A stretch of DNA of 64,000 nt from an uncultured Acidobacteriaceae bacterium (GCA_903904755.1 CAIVDV010000040.1:1-64000), one strand, 5' to 3'; counted from the first letter of the stretch, positions 26,993 through 36,561 are shown. Notes: generated by a model from the letters alone, not told the origin. Program-made: numbers and translations.

Positions 26993-27919
26993 CTCCTGGT
27001 TGCCCCGCTCCACCTGATAAAGAAACGGCGCGCCCTTCTCCACAGCGACCGCCCGGACCACCTGCAGAAATGCCGTCGCGGCGTAGCTCAGCTTGGCATT
27101 TCGACGGTGCACCAGCCGCAGCACGCGGCGAAACTCAATCTCATCCACCGGAATCGCCACCAATTCCCCCGTTTCCAGCTCCCGCTCCACCGTCAGCCGC
27201 GGCACCAGCGCCACTCCATTGCCCATGGCCACAAACCGCTTGATCGCCTCAATCGACGGCAGCTCCACCCGCATATTCAACGGAGTCCGGTGCCGCTCAA
27301 AGGTCTCAATCACCTTGCGCCGCTGCGGCGACGGCACATTGTGCGCCACAAACAGCTCATTGCCCAGGTCGGCAATCGACACCCGCGCCTCCCGCGCCAG
27401 CGCGTGTCGCGGATTCACCACAAACGCCAGCGTATCCCCATAAACCGCAATCGACCGGTACTGCTCCGGATCCGGACGGAAGCTCATCACCCCCAGCTCC
27501 GCCACCCGCAGGTTCAGCTCCTCCGGAATCCGGCTGGCCAGCGACCGGTGTACCAGCATGTCTATCTTCGGATGCTGCCGCCGAAACTCGTCCATCACCG
27601 GCAGCAGATACAGGCAGGTATATTCGTTGGCCGCCAGCAGCAGCCGCCCCCGCTCCAGCGACCGCAACTCGTCCATCGCGCTCGTGGCCTCGCGCCGCAT
27701 CGCCAGCAGCCGCTGCGCATACTCCCGCAGCAACTCCCCGGCCGCAGTCAGTTGCCCATCCCGCGCCGAACGATCAAACAGCACCTCATCCAGTTGCTCT
27801 TCCAGCTTGCGAATCACCATGCTCACCGCCGGCTGCGTCCGGTGCAGCCGCACCGCCGCCCGCGAAAAGCTCCGCTCCTCCGCCACCGCCAGAAAGGTCT
27901 CCAGTTGCGTCAGTTCCAT
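26936..27919 (-). CDS. LysR-family transcriptional regulator, probable leu operon regulator
   Basis: A 327-residue LysR-type regulator: winged helix-turn-helix at the N-terminus (ETFLAVAEERSFSRAAVRL ... QPAVSMVIRKLEE) and a periplasmic-binding-protein-like effector domain. The ATG has a GGAGACTGGG region upstream and gives the standard length. It is divergent from leuA with 138 bp between starts, and that gap has two LysR-type palindromes, so autoregulation and control of the leu-ilv operon are likely. The effector is not known; by analogy with LeuO or IlvY-type regulators a pathway intermediate is possible. Confidence 0.9.
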   Translation of the reverse strand: MELTQLETFLAVAEERSFSRAAVRLHRTQPAVSMVIRKLEEQLDEVLFDRSARDGQLTAAGELLREYAQRLLAMRREATSAMDELRSLERGRLLLAANEYTCLYLLPVMDEFRRQHPKIDMLVHRSLASRIPEELNLRVAELGVMSFRPDPEQYRSIAVYGDTLAFVVNPRHALAREARVSIADLGNELFVAHNVPSPQRRKVIETFERHRTPLNMRVELPSIEAIKRFVAMGNGVALVPRLTVERELETGELVAIPVDEIEFRRVLRLVHRRNAKLSYAATAFLQVVRAVAVEKGAPFLYQVERGNQELIGRAIERGDGGVGAVQL

Positions 27920-27950
27920 CAATCCCAGTCTCCGATTGCCCACTTCAAAT

Positions 27951-27996
27951 ATAAGCGATTCTTATACAGAACCAAAAAAGAATAACTTTGCGTTAT
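27951..27996. promoter_or_regulatory. pair of LysR-type operator sites between lysR and leuA
   Basis: Two 15-bp palindromes share the form ATAA-N7-TTAT: ATAAGCGATTCTTAT at 27951-27965 and ATAACTTTGCGTTAT at 27982-27996. Both contain the T-N11-A core of LysR sites. Their centres are 31 bp apart, close to three helical turns, as expected for recognition and activation sites on one face of the DNA. A TATAAG-like -10 for the regulator overlaps the left site. Confidence 0.65.
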
Positions 27997-28057
27997 ACGG
28001 GCCCAATCGGCGACACTACCAGTGGCGAAGTAGTCTTCCCCACACACAGGTGCATGC

Positions 28058-29254
28058 ATGACCAACCCAGCAAATCGTCTCGTTTTCTTCGACACCACCC
28101 TCCGCGACGGCGAGCAGTCGCCCGGCTGCAGCATGACCACCCAGGAAAAGCTCTCCATGGCCCACGCCCTGGAAGACCTCGGCGTTGACATCATTGAAGC
28201 CGGCTTTGCCATGGCCTCCGAGGGCGATTTTGCCGCCATCGCCACCATCACCCAGGCCATCCGCACCCCGCGCATCACCTCGCTGGCCCGCGCCAAGCGC
28301 GAAGACATTGAGATGGCCGCCCGCGCTCTCGAACACGCCGACCGCGCCCGCATCCACGTCTTCCTCGCCTCCAGCGACCTCCATCTCGAGTACAAGCTCA
28401 AGATGAGCCGCGAGCAGGCCCTCATCCAGACCGGCGAAAGCGTTCGCCAGGCCCGGGCCCTCGTTGACGACATCGAGTTCTCCCCGGAAGACGCCACCCG
28501 CGCCGACCGCGACTTCCTTGTCGAAATGGTCCGCATCGCCGTTGAAGCCGGTGCCACCACCATCAACATGCCCGACACCGTCGGCTACTCCACACCGGAA
28601 GAGTACGGCAAGATGTTCCGCGAGGTCCGCCAGCGCATCCCGGCCATCGACCAGCAGGGCGTCATCCTCTCCTCGCACTGCCACGACGACCTCGGCCTCG
28701 CCGTCGCCAACTCCCTCTCCGCCGTGCAGAATGGCGCACGCCAGGTCGAGTGCACCATCAACGGCGTCGGCGAGCGTGCCGGCAATGCGGCTCTTGAAGA
28801 AATCGCCGCGGCCCTCTTCGTCCGCGCAGACTACTACGGCATCTCCACCGGCATCAAGCTCGACAAGCTCAACCCCACCAGCCAGACTCTCGCCCAGCTC
28901 ATCACCTTCGGCCCCTCGCCCAACAAGGCGATTGTCGGCGCAAACGCCTTCGCGCACGAGTCCGGCATCCACCAGCACGGCATGTTGGCCAACCCCCTAT
29001 GCTACGAAATCATGACCCCAGAGTCGGTCGGCGCCAGCAAGACAAATCTCGTCCTCGGCAAGCACTCCGGCCGCGCCGCGCTTCGCCATCGCATTGAGCA
29101 GCTCGGCTACACGCTCGACCGCGAAGAGCTCCAGCACACCTACTACCGCTTTGTGGCTCTCGCCGATCGCAAAAAGAACATCTACGACCAGGACCTCATC
29201 GGCCTCCTGCCCCAGCAGATTCGCGACCGCAAAGCCGCCACCTACATCGACTAA
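28058..29254 (+). CDS. leuA: 2-isopropylmalate synthase, short form lacking regulatory domain
   Basis: TIM-barrel condensing enzyme that joins acetyl-CoA and 2-ketoisovalerate, the committed step to leucine. It shows [14 protein letters not shown] at residues 10-23, [12 protein letters not shown] with the metal histidines, and [14 protein letters not shown]. The protein ends at residue 398, after the helical subdomain with [13 protein letters not shown]; the ~130-residue C-terminal LeuA allosteric domain seen in E. coli or Mycobacterium enzymes is missing. The stop is followed closely by leuB, so this is not a local frameshift. Homocitrate synthase shares the short architecture but the motifs and operon favour LeuA. 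Confidence 0.9.
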   Translation: MTNPANRLVFFDTTLRDGEQSPGCSMTTQEKLSMAHALEDLGVDIIEAGFAMASEGDFAAIATITQAIRTPRITSLARAKREDIEMAARALEHADRARIHVFLASSDLHLEYKLKMSREQALIQTGESVRQARALVDDIEFSPEDATRADRDFLVEMVRIAVEAGATTINMPDTVGYSTPEEYGKMFREVRQRIPAIDQQGVILSSHCHDDLGLAVANSLSAVQNGARQVECTINGVGERAGNAALEEIAAALFVRADYYGISTGIKLDKLNPTSQTLAQLITFGPSPNKAIVGANAFAHESGIHQHGMLANPLCYEIMTPESVGASKTNLVLGKHSGRAALRHRIEQLGYTLDREELQHTYYRFVALADRKKNIYDQDLIGLLPQQIRDRKAATYID

Positions 29255-29296
29255 GCAACCCGGAACCACACCTCTAATTTCACCTTAAGGAACGAG

Positions 29297-30382
29297 ATGA
29301 ACCTCAATCTTCTAGTTGTCGCCGGCGATGGAATCGGGCCGGAAGTTACCGCAGAAGCGGTTGCCGTACTCAACCAGGTTGCCGCTTCCGGTGGCCACAC
29401 CATCACCATTACGGAAAAGCGCATCGGCGGCATCGCCATTGATACCGACGGCACTCCCCTGCCCCAGGACACCCTCGACGCCGCGCTCGCCTCCGACGCT
29501 GTTCTCCTCGGCGCAGTCGGCGGCAACAAGTGGAACGCCCTCTCGCCCGACACCCGCCCGGAAGCCGGCCTGCTCAAGATTCGCGCCGCTCTCGGCGGTT
29601 TCGCCAACCTGCGCCCCGCCTTCGCCATCAAGGAGCTGGCCGTCAACAGCCCACTCCGCACCGAAGTCACCGAAGGCGCAGACATCCTCTTCGTCCGCGA
29701 ACTCCTCGGCGGCCTCTACTTCGGCCAGCCCCGCGAGTGGGACAAGGCCAAGGGCGAAGCCTGGAACACCATGCGCTACACCAAAGACGAAATCGTCCGC
29801 GTCGCCCGCATCGCCTTCCAGCTTGCCCAGAAGCGCTCCAAAAAGCTCACCTCCGTCGACAAGGCCAACGTCCTCGAAGTCTCCCAGCTCTGGCGCGCCA
29901 CCGTCACTGAGGTTGCCGCCGAATTCCCCGACGTCACCCTCGAGCATCAGCTCGTCGACTCCATGGCCATGCTCCTCATGACCAGCCCGCGCAACTACGA
30001 CGTCGTGCTCACCGAAAACCTCTTTGGTGACATCCTCTCCGACGAGTCCGCCGTCATCACCGGCTCGCTCGGCATGTTGCCCTCCGCCACCATCGGCGGC
30101 AAGGTCAACCTCTACGAGCCCATCCACGGCTCCGCGCCCGACATTGCCGGCAAAAAGCTAGCCAACCCCCTCGGCGCCATCATGACCGGCGCGCTGGTCC
30201 TGCGCCACTCCGCCGGCCTCGAAAAGGAAGCCGTCCTCATTGAAACCGCCGTCCGCAAGGTCCTCGAAGCCGGCTACCGCACCGCCGATCTGGCCCGCGG
30301 CAACACCACCGACTTCAAGGTCCTCAACACCACCGAAATGGGCGACAAGGTCCGCGAAACCATCGCCTCGCTTTTGAGCTAG
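29297..30382 (+). CDS. leuB: 3-isopropylmalate dehydrogenase
   Basis: NAD-dependent decarboxylating dehydrogenase of 361 residues for the third leucine step. It has [12 protein letters not shown] at the N-terminus, [14 protein letters not shown] with the substrate-binding region, [10 protein letters not shown], and the adenine loop [18 protein letters not shown]. It starts 42 bp after leuA with AAGGAACGAG upstream. Full length; second gene of the leu-ilv operon. Confidence 0.96.
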   Translation: MNLNLLVVAGDGIGPEVTAEAVAVLNQVAASGGHTITITEKRIGGIAIDTDGTPLPQDTLDAALASDAVLLGAVGGNKWNALSPDTRPEAGLLKIRAALGGFANLRPAFAIKELAVNSPLRTEVTEGADILFVRELLGGLYFGQPREWDKAKGEAWNTMRYTKDEIVRVARIAFQLAQKRSKKLTSVDKANVLEVSQLWRATVTEVAAEFPDVTLEHQLVDSMAMLLMTSPRNYDVVLTENLFGDILSDESAVITGSLGMLPSATIGGKVNLYEPIHGSAPDIAGKKLANPLGAIMTGALVLRHSAGLEKEAVLIETAVRKVLEAGYRTADLARGNTTDFKVLNTTEMGDKVRETIASLLS

Positions 30383-30387
30383 TCTTT

Positions 30388-30423
30388 AGCTCCGCTAACT
30401 CCGCTAGCCCCGCTAGCTCCGCT
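30388..30423 (+). repeat. 4 x 9-bp tandem array before leuC
   Basis: Exactly four head-to-tail 9-mers, AGCTCCGCT, AACTCCGCT, AGCCCCGCT and AGCTCCGCT, fill the space between the leuB stop (30382) and the AAAAGGAA ribosome-binding site of leuC. The same type of array recurs before ilvD. Confidence 0.85.
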
Positions 30424-30435
30424 AAAAGGAAACCC

Positions 30436-31863
30436 ATGAGCACCGCACCCAAAACACTCTTCGAAAAGGTATGGTCGCAGCACGTGGTGGTAGAGCCCAA
30501 GGGCGAACCCACGCTGATCTACATCGACCTCCAGCTCCTCCACGAGGTCACTTCGCCGCAGGCTTTTGAAGGTCTGCGCCTCTCGGGCCGCACCGTTCGC
30601 CGGCCTGATCGCTGCATCGCCACCATCGACCACAACGTGCCCACCTCGCTCGCCGAACGCTTCAACATCGTTGACCAGATCGCCGCCAAGCAGATCTCCA
30701 CCCTGCGCCAGAACTGCCAGGAGTTCGGCATCCAGCTCTTCGACATCGGCAGCCGCGAGCAGGGCATCGTCCACGTCATCGGGCCGGAAATGGGCATCAC
30801 CAAGCCCGGCATGACCATCGTCTGCGGCGACTCCCACACCTCCACCCACGGCGCATTCGGCGCCCTCGCTTTCGGCATCGGCACCAGCGAAGTGGAGCAT
30901 GTCCTCGCCACCCAAACCCTGCCCCAGGGCACGCCCAAAACCTTCCGCATCTCGGTCGAAGGCGACCTGCCCGTCGGCGTCACCGCCAAGGACATCGTCC
31001 TCGCCATCATCGGCACCATCGGTACCGACGGCGCAACCGGCTGCGTTATCGAGTTCGCCGGCTCGGCCATCCGCGCCCTCTCCATGGAAGGCCGCATGAC
31101 CGTCTGCAACATGAGCATCGAGGCCGGCGCACGCGCCGGCATGATCGCCCCTGACGAAACCACCTTCGCCTACCTCAAGGGCCGCCGCTACTCGCCCCAG
31201 GGTGCCGAGTGGGATGCAGCCGTGGCCGAGTGGCGCAAGCTCCCCTCCGACCCCGGCGCAAAGTTCGACCGCGAACTCGTCATCGATGCCACCACGCTCG
31301 CGCCCTACGTCAGTTGGGGCACCAGCCCCGGCATGGTCGCGCCCATCACCGCCTCCGTGCCCGACCCCGCCGCCACCACCGACGAGACTGACCGCAAGGC
31401 CTTCTCGCGCGCCCTCGAATACATGGACCTCAAGGCCGGCACGCCGCTTGAGGCCGTCAACATCGACCGCGTCTTCATCGGCTCCTGCACCAACTCCCGC
31501 ATTGAGGACCTGCGCGCCGCCGCCAAAATCGCCAAAGGCCACAAGGTCAGCACCCACGTCAGCGCCATGGTCGTCCCCGGCTCCCAGGCCGTCAAGGACC
31601 AGGCCGAAGCCGAGGGCCTCGACAAAATCTTCATCGCTGCCGGCTTTGACTGGCGCGAGCCCGGCTGCTCCATGTGCCTGGCCATGAACCCCGATATCCT
31701 CCAGCCCGGCGAACGCTGCGCTTCCACCTCAAACCGCAACTTCGAGGGCCGTCAGGGCCGCGGTGGTCGCACCCACCTCGTCTCCCCGGAAATGGCCGCC
31801 GCTGCCGCCATCGCCGGTCACTTTGTCGACGTCCGCAACTGGACGAAATCGGAGGTCAACTAA
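30436..31863 (+). CDS. leuC: 3-isopropylmalate dehydratase large subunit
   Basis: Aconitase-family subunit of 475 residues that, with LeuD, isomerises 2- to 3-isopropylmalate. Cysteine ligands of the [4Fe-4S] cluster are in [12 protein letters not shown] and [11 protein letters not shown]; the N-terminus has [13 protein letters not shown] and DHNVPT, and [19 protein letters not shown] is intact. The stop TAA overlaps the leuD ATG (TAATG), so the two subunits are translationally coupled. Confidence 0.96.
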   Translation: MSTAPKTLFEKVWSQHVVVEPKGEPTLIYIDLQLLHEVTSPQAFEGLRLSGRTVRRPDRCIATIDHNVPTSLAERFNIVDQIAAKQISTLRQNCQEFGIQLFDIGSREQGIVHVIGPEMGITKPGMTIVCGDSHTSTHGAFGALAFGIGTSEVEHVLATQTLPQGTPKTFRISVEGDLPVGVTAKDIVLAIIGTIGTDGATGCVIEFAGSAIRALSMEGRMTVCNMSIEAGARAGMIAPDETTFAYLKGRRYSPQGAEWDAAVAEWRKLPSDPGAKFDRELVIDATTLAPYVSWGTSPGMVAPITASVPDPAATTDETDRKAFSRALEYMDLKAGTPLEAVNIDRVFIGSCTNSRIEDLRAAAKIAKGHKVSTHVSAMVVPGSQAVKDQAEAEGLDKIFIAAGFDWREPGCSMCLAMNPDILQPGERCASTSNRNFEGRQGRGGRTHLVSPEMAAAAAIAGHFVDVRNWTKSEVN

Positions 31864-32492
31864 TGGAACCGTTCCGCACACTCACCTCAATCGCCGTTCC
31901 GCTCGACCGCGCCAACGTCGACACCGACCAGATCATCCCCAAGCAGTTCCTCAAGCGCATTGAGCGTTCCGGCTATGGCGAGTTCCTCTTCTACGACTGG
32001 CGTCGTATTCAGGAAGGCCCCAACGCCGGCCAGCCTGACACCAGCTTCTCGCTCAACGCGCCCCGCTACGCCGGCGGCAAAATCCTCATCGCTGCCCGCA
32101 ACTTCGGCTGCGGCTCCAGCCGCGAGCACGCCGCCTGGGCACTCTCCGACTTCGGCTTCCGCGCCGTAATTGCGCCCACCTTTGCTGACATCTTCTTTTC
32201 CAACGCCGGCAAAAACGGCATCGTCCTCATCCGCCTCTCAGAAGAAGATGTGGCCCTGCTGCTCGACCGCGCCCAGCAGCAGGAAGGCTATCAACTCACC
32301 GTCTCGCTCGAGGACCAGAAAGTCACTGACAATCAGGGCTTTGAAGCCGGCTTTGACATCGACCCCTTCCGCAAGTACTGCCTTGTCGAAGGCCTGGACG
32401 ACATCGGCCTCACCCTGCGCCACGCTGCCGCTCTCGACACCTTTGAAAAGCAGCACGACCACGCCAACTGGCTCAAGCCGAAATACAGCTAA
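31863..32492 (+). CDS. leuD: 3-isopropylmalate dehydratase small subunit
   Basis: The 209-residue swivelling domain of the LeuCD isomerase. Features are NVDTDQIIPKQFLKRI near the N-terminus, NFGCGSSREHAAWAL in the middle and the IIFFSN-type segment DIFFSNAGKNGIVLI. The start overlaps the leuC stop by one base. After its stop comes a 90-bp spacer with a GCGGGC / GCCCGC hairpin and then the second 9-bp repeat array. Confidence 0.96.
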   Translation: MEPFRTLTSIAVPLDRANVDTDQIIPKQFLKRIERSGYGEFLFYDWRRIQEGPNAGQPDTSFSLNAPRYAGGKILIAARNFGCGSSREHAAWALSDFGFRAVIAPTFADIFFSNAGKNGIVLIRLSEEDVALLLDRAQQQEGYQLTVSLEDQKVTDNQGFEAGFDIDPFRKYCLVEGLDDIGLTLRHAAALDTFEKQHDHANWLKPKYS

Positions 32493-32534
32493 ACGCACAG
32501 GCGGGCGCAACCAACCTTGGCCCGCCGACTTTCT

Positions 32535-32570
32535 AACTCCGCTAGCTCCGGTAACCCCGCTAGCTCCGCT
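32535..32570 (+). repeat. 4 x 9-bp tandem array before ilvD
   Basis: Four head-to-tail 9-mers, AACTCCGCT, AGCTCCGGT, AACCCCGCT and AGCTCCGCT, directly upstream of the CAAAGG ribosome-binding site of ilvD. Copy number, unit length and position relative to the site match the array before leuC. Confidence 0.85.
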
Positions 32571-32582
32571 CCAAAGGACTTT

Positions 32583-34259
32583 ATGACTATCGAAGGCAAG
32601 CGCCAAAGCATCCCGTTGACCGAAGGCCCCAACCGCGCCGCAGCTCGCTCCTACCTGCGCGGCGTCGGTTACTCCAAGGAAGACCTGCACAAGCCCATCA
32701 TCGGCATCGCCAACACCTGGACTGAAATCGGCACCTGCAACGTGCACCTGCGCGACGTCGCCGAGGCCCTCAAGGAAGGCATTCGCGAAGCCGGCGGCAC
32801 TCCCATGGAGTTCAACACCATCACCATCTCCGACGGCATCACCATGGGCACCCAGGGCATGAAGGCCTCGCTGGTCTCCCGTGAAGTCATCGCCGACTCC
32901 ATCGAGCTCGTCGCCCGCGGCAACCTCTTTGACGGCCTGGTCGGCATCGGCGGCTGCGACAAGAACATGCCCGGCATCATCATGGCGCTGGCCCGCCTCA
33001 ACATCCCCGGCATGATGATCTACGGCGGCTCCATCGCCCCCGGCAAGCTCAACGGTGTAGACATTACGATTCAGAACGTCTTCGAGGCCATCGGCTCCCA
33101 CGCCCGCGGCACCCTCGACGATGCCGGCCTTGAGGCCGTCGAAGCCGCGGCCTGTCCCGGCGCCGGTGCCTGCGGCGGCCAGTTCACCGCCAACACCATG
33201 GCCATGGGCGCTGAAATCCTCGGCATCGCTCCCATCCAGCTCTCCGGCGTCCCCGCAACAGCAGGTGACAAGCACTCCGCCACCCGCGAAGCTGGCCGCA
33301 TCCTGATGAACGCCGTCCGCAAGAACATTCGCCCCTCCGACATCATCACCCGCACCTCCATTGAGAACGCCATCGCCGCCGTCGCGGCCTCCGGCGGCTC
33401 CACCAACGCCGTCCTCCACTTCCTCGCCATCGCCCGCGAAATGGGCATTCCCCTCCACATCGACGACTTCGACCGCATCAGCGACAAGACGCCCTTCATC
33501 TGCGACCTCACCCCGGCCGGCAAGTACGTTGCCAAGGACTACCAGGCCGCCGGCGGCTCCCGCCTCCTCGCCCAGCGCCTCATCGAGCGTGGCTACGCAC
33601 AAGGCTCCACCCTCACCATCAGCGGACGTACCCTCGCCGAAGAGGCCGCAGATGCCGTCGAAACTCCCGGCCAGGTCGTCATCGGCAGCTTTGACAAGCC
33701 GCTCAAGGCCCACGGTGGCCTCGTCATCCTCAAAGGCAACCTCGCCCCCGAAGGCAGCGTGATGAAGATTGCCGCCGCCAACAAGGTTGACCATCGCGGC
33801 CCCGCCCGCGTCTTCGAGTCGGAAGATGAGTGCTTTGAAGCCGTGCAGGCCCAGCGGATCAACCCCGGCGACGTGCTCGTCATCCGCTACGAAGGCCCCA
33901 AGGGCGGCCCCGGCATGCGCGAGATGCTCCAGGTCACCGCCGCCATCAGCTCCAACGCCGAGCTCAGCTCCACCGTCGCCCTCATGACCGATGGCCGCTT
34001 CTCCGGCGCGACCCGCGGCTTTACCGCCGGACACGTCGCCCCCGAAGCCTTCGTCGGCGGACCCATCGGCCTCGTCAAGGAAGGCGACATCATCCACTTC
34101 GACATTCCCAATCGCACCATCACGCTGGAAGTCCCGGAAGAGGAACTCGCCGCCCGCAAGGCCGCCTGGTCCGCTCCCGAACCTCGCTACAAATCCGGCG
34201 TATTCGCCAAGTATGTAGCCCGGGTCACCTCAGCCTCTGAAGGCGCAACAACGATGTAG
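32583..34259 (+). CDS. ilvD: dihydroxy-acid dehydratase
   Basis: Iron-sulfur enzyme of 558 residues producing the 2-keto acids of valine and isoleucine. Cluster cysteines are in NTWTEIGTCNVH, GIGGCDKNMPGI and AACPGAGACGGQFTANTM; the C-terminal TDGRFSGATRGFTAGHVAPEA-type motif is present (positions about 470-490). The ATG follows CAAAGGACTTT. Upstream in-frame codons encode only the translated 9-bp repeats, so they are excluded. Shared by the valine, isoleucine and leucine routes, which explains its place between leuD and ilvB. Confidence 0.96.
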   Translation: MTIEGKRQSIPLTEGPNRAAARSYLRGVGYSKEDLHKPIIGIANTWTEIGTCNVHLRDVAEALKEGIREAGGTPMEFNTITISDGITMGTQGMKASLVSREVIADSIELVARGNLFDGLVGIGGCDKNMPGIIMALARLNIPGMMIYGGSIAPGKLNGVDITIQNVFEAIGSHARGTLDDAGLEAVEAAACPGAGACGGQFTANTMAMGAEILGIAPIQLSGVPATAGDKHSATREAGRILMNAVRKNIRPSDIITRTSIENAIAAVAASGGSTNAVLHFLAIAREMGIPLHIDDFDRISDKTPFICDLTPAGKYVAKDYQAAGGSRLLAQRLIERGYAQGSTLTISGRTLAEEAADAVETPGQVVIGSFDKPLKAHGGLVILKGNLAPEGSVMKIAAANKVDHRGPARVFESEDECFEAVQAQRINPGDVLVIRYEGPKGGPGMREMLQVTAAISSNAELSSTVALMTDGRFSGATRGFTAGHVAPEAFVGGPIGLVKEGDIIHFDIPNRTITLEVPEEELAARKAAWSAPEPRYKSGVFAKYVARVTSASEGATTM

Positions 34260-34275
34260 CCACCCCCGCGAGGGT

Positions 34276-34306
34276 ATCCCCGGTCTCCGCGTGGATGGCC
34301 GGGGAG
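34276..34306 (+). promoter_or_regulatory. hairpin in ilvD-ilvB spacer
   Basis: Arms TCCCCGG (34277-34283) and CCGGGGA (34299-34305). The 5' arm with its flank, ATCCCCGGTC, and the 3' CCGGGGAG recur in the ilvN-ilvC spacer. It may affect processing or translation; no U-tract follows. Confidence 0.35.
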
Positions 34307-34358
34307 CAACAAATCAAGGTTTTTCAGCAGTCATAAAACCGGAAGGAGATCTTCCATC

Positions 34359-36113
34359 ATGTCGACCAACGAATCGAATGCTCACCTCACCACCCCTACC
34401 CGCCTCACCGGTGCCGAGATCGTCTGGGCAACCCTGGTAGGCGAGGGCGTCACCGATGTCTTCGGCTACCCCGGCGGAGCCATCTTGCCGGTCTACGACG
34501 CCCTGCGCAAGTTCCCCATCCACCATGTCCTTGTGCGCCATGAACAGGGCGCATCCCACATGGCAGACGGATACGCGCGCGCCAGTGGCAAGGTGGGGGT
34601 TGCCATCGCCACCAGCGGCCCCGGTGCGACCAACCTGGTCACCGGCATCGCCACGGCCATGCTCGATTCCATCCCCATGGTCTGCATCACCGGCAACGTC
34701 TCCAGCAAAGTGCTCGGGACCGATGCCTTCCAGGAAGTCGACATCACCGGCATCACCCTGCCCATCACCAAGCACAACTTCATGATCAACCGGCCTGAGG
34801 ACATCGCCCCGGCCATCCGCTACGCCTTCCAAATCGCCAAATCCGGCCGCCCCGGCCCCGTGCTGGTCGATATCACCAAGGACGCGCAGCAGGCCACGGC
34901 CATCTTCGACTTTGCCGCCGCCAAGCCCGCGCCCTACAAGCCGCACCCCATGCTCCACTGCACCTCCGAGCATCTGGCAGCCGCCGCCGACCTCATCCGC
35001 AACGCCAAGCGCCCCATTATCCTCGCCGGCCACGGCATCATGCGCGCCAATGCCATGGAGCAGGTCCGCACCCTGGCCGAGCGCATGCAGATTCCCGTCG
35101 GCACCACCCTGCTCGGCATCGGCAGCTTCCCCGCCTCTCACCCGCTGAACATGGGCATGATGGGCATGCACGGCGAAAGCTGGGTCAACAACGCAATCCA
35201 GGAAGCAGATCTGCTCATCGCCTGCGGCATGCGCTTTGACGACCGCGTCATCGGCACCCCGGCCACCTACGCGCCCAACGCCAAAAAGATCCACATCGAA
35301 ATCGACCCCGCTGAAATCAACAAGAACATCAAGGTAGATGTCGCCCTGGTCGGCGACCTCCATCATGTCCTCGAGCAGCTCCTGCCGCTGCTTCCCGGCC
35401 GCGACGGCTCCGCCTGGATCAACGCGATTAACTCCTCCAAGGGCACCGCAGCCGTCCGCGACATCCGCAACCTGCCCGACAGCGGCCATCTCTACGCCGC
35501 CCACGTCATGCACGACCTCTGGCGCATCACCGGCGGCAACGCCGTCGTCTGCACCGACGTCGGCCAGCACCAGATGTGGGAGGCACAGTACTACCGCCAC
35601 GACCAGCCCCGCACCCTCATCACCTCCGGCGGCCTTGGGACGATGGGCTTTGCTTTGCCCGCCGCCATCGGCGCCAAAATCGCCTGCCCCGAGAAGGAAG
35701 TCTGGGTAATCGCTGGCGACGGCGGCTTCCAGATGACCGCCTCCGAGCTCGCCACCATCGTCCAGGAAAAGATCAAGATCAACATCGCCGTCATCAACAA
35801 CGGCTACCTGGGCATGGTGCGCCAGTGGCAGGAGTTCTTCTACGAGCGCAACTACCAGTCCACCCCGCTCGTCTCGCCGGACTTCGTCAAGCTCGCCGAC
35901 GCCCACGGCATCCCCGGCATCGCCGTCCGCGACCGCGGCGACCTCGAAGCCGCCGTTGATGAAGCCCGCGGCGTCGAAGGCGCATTCCTCATCAACTTCC
36001 TCGTCGAGCAGGAAGACTCCGTCTACCCCATGATCCCCGCCGGCTCGGCCCTCCACGAGATGATCCGCCGACCCAGCCACAACCCCCTGATCGAAAAACC
36101 GGAAGACGAGTAG
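34359..36113 (+). CDS. ilvB: acetolactate synthase large (catalytic) subunit
   Basis: Thiamine-diphosphate enzyme of 584 residues that makes acetolactate or acetohydroxybutyrate. The catalytic Glu is in LVRHEQGASHMADGYAR, the FAD-binding region and PVLVDITKDAQ follow, and the ThDP motif starts at GDGGFQMTASELATI and ends INNGYLGMVRQWQ. An AGGAGA site is upstream. In most genomes ilvN follows directly; here a 480-bp insertion with its own gene separates them. Confidence 0.96.
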   Translation: MSTNESNAHLTTPTRLTGAEIVWATLVGEGVTDVFGYPGGAILPVYDALRKFPIHHVLVRHEQGASHMADGYARASGKVGVAIATSGPGATNLVTGIATAMLDSIPMVCITGNVSSKVLGTDAFQEVDITGITLPITKHNFMINRPEDIAPAIRYAFQIAKSGRPGPVLVDITKDAQQATAIFDFAAAKPAPYKPHPMLHCTSEHLAAAADLIRNAKRPIILAGHGIMRANAMEQVRTLAERMQIPVGTTLLGIGSFPASHPLNMGMMGMHGESWVNNAIQEADLLIACGMRFDDRVIGTPATYAPNAKKIHIEIDPAEINKNIKVDVALVGDLHHVLEQLLPLLPGRDGSAWINAINSSKGTAAVRDIRNLPDSGHLYAAHVMHDLWRITGGNAVVCTDVGQHQMWEAQYYRHDQPRTLITSGGLGTMGFALPAAIGAKIACPEKEVWVIAGDGGFQMTASELATIVQEKIKINIAVINNGYLGMVRQWQEFFYERNYQSTPLVSPDFVKLADAHGIPGIAVRDRGDLEAAVDEARGVEGAFLINFLVEQEDSVYPMIPAGSALHEMIRRPSHNPLIEKPEDE

Positions 36114-36128
36114 AAAGAAATCAGCAGT

Positions 36129-36145
36129 CAGAGATCAGAGATCAG
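36129..36145 (+). repeat. left heptamer repeat flanking four-helix-bundle gene
   Basis: CAGAGATCAGAGATCAG, two and a half copies of a 7-bp unit AGATCAG, 15 bp after the ilvB stop. It is the reverse complement of the right-hand repeat at 36558-36589. Confidence 0.8.
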
Positions 36146-36192
36146 TAACGGCACCTGGCTTTAAGTCCTTGTCGCCGTCCACAGAGGCAAAC

Positions 36193-36561
36193 ATGGCGCA
36201 GTCATTTCGAGATTTGATCATTTGGCAGAAATCGATGCAACTGACTGTAACGATTTATCAACTCACGCAGGGGTTTCCCCGCGAAGAACTTTACGGACTC
36301 AGCAGTCAACTCCGGCGGGCCGCAGTATCCATGCCCAGCAATATTGCAGAAGGACACGGACGGCTGAACACACGTGAATTCAAACAATTTCTCGGTATCG
36401 CACGAGCTTCAGACTTTGAATCGCAGACCCAATTGGAGATTGCGAGGCGGCTGGGAATGGGAGAAATCAAATTGCTCGACCTAGCCGAAAGCCTTTCCCA
36501 TGAAGTAGGAAAGGTGATTTACGCAATGGTGGAATCTCTCAGGAGCAGCATCCAAAACTGA
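36193..36561 (+). CDS. four-helix bundle protein (23S rRNA IVS / S23-like family)
   Basis: A 122-residue all-helical protein. Family signature is clear: FRDLIIWQKSMQL at 5-17, FPREELYGLSSQLRRAAVS, SNIAEGHGR and a helix with EFKQFLGIARASDFE. Homologues are encoded within intervening sequences of 23S rRNA in spirochaetes and others, and as free genes; the distantly related Avd protein assists diversity-generating retroelements. Molecular role of the free proteins is unknown. The gene sits between ilvB and ilvN, is bracketed by inverted 7-bp repeats, and its stop codon lies inside the right repeat. Its codons are less GC-rich than those of ilvB. The start follows AGAGGCAA. Confidence 0.9.
   Translation: MAQSFRDLIIWQKSMQLTVTIYQLTQGFPREELYGLSSQLRRAAVSMPSNIAEGHGRLNTREFKQFLGIARASDFESQTQLEIARRLGMGEIKLLDLAESLSHEVGKVIYAMVESLRSSIQN

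Noticed and set aside
27107-27985. Plus-strand frame of 292 codons opposite the LysR gene
   Set aside because: Arg/His/Gln-rich shadow of a well-supported LysR protein, typical of high-GC antisense frames.
30388-30423. Possible CRISPR array
   Set aside because: The 9-bp units are contiguous, with no spacers, and no cas gene is in the window.
32238-34097. Long minus-strand frame opposite leuD-ilvD
   Set aside because: Gly/Asp/Ala-rich antisense shadow; ilvD on the other strand is unambiguous.
34314-36080. Long minus-strand frame opposite ilvB
   Set aside because: Antisense shadow of an intact, recognisable enzyme.
36193-36561. Diversity-generating retroelement accessory gene (Avd)
   Set aside because: The protein is of the related four-helix-bundle family, but no reverse transcriptase or template/variable repeat pair is in the window.
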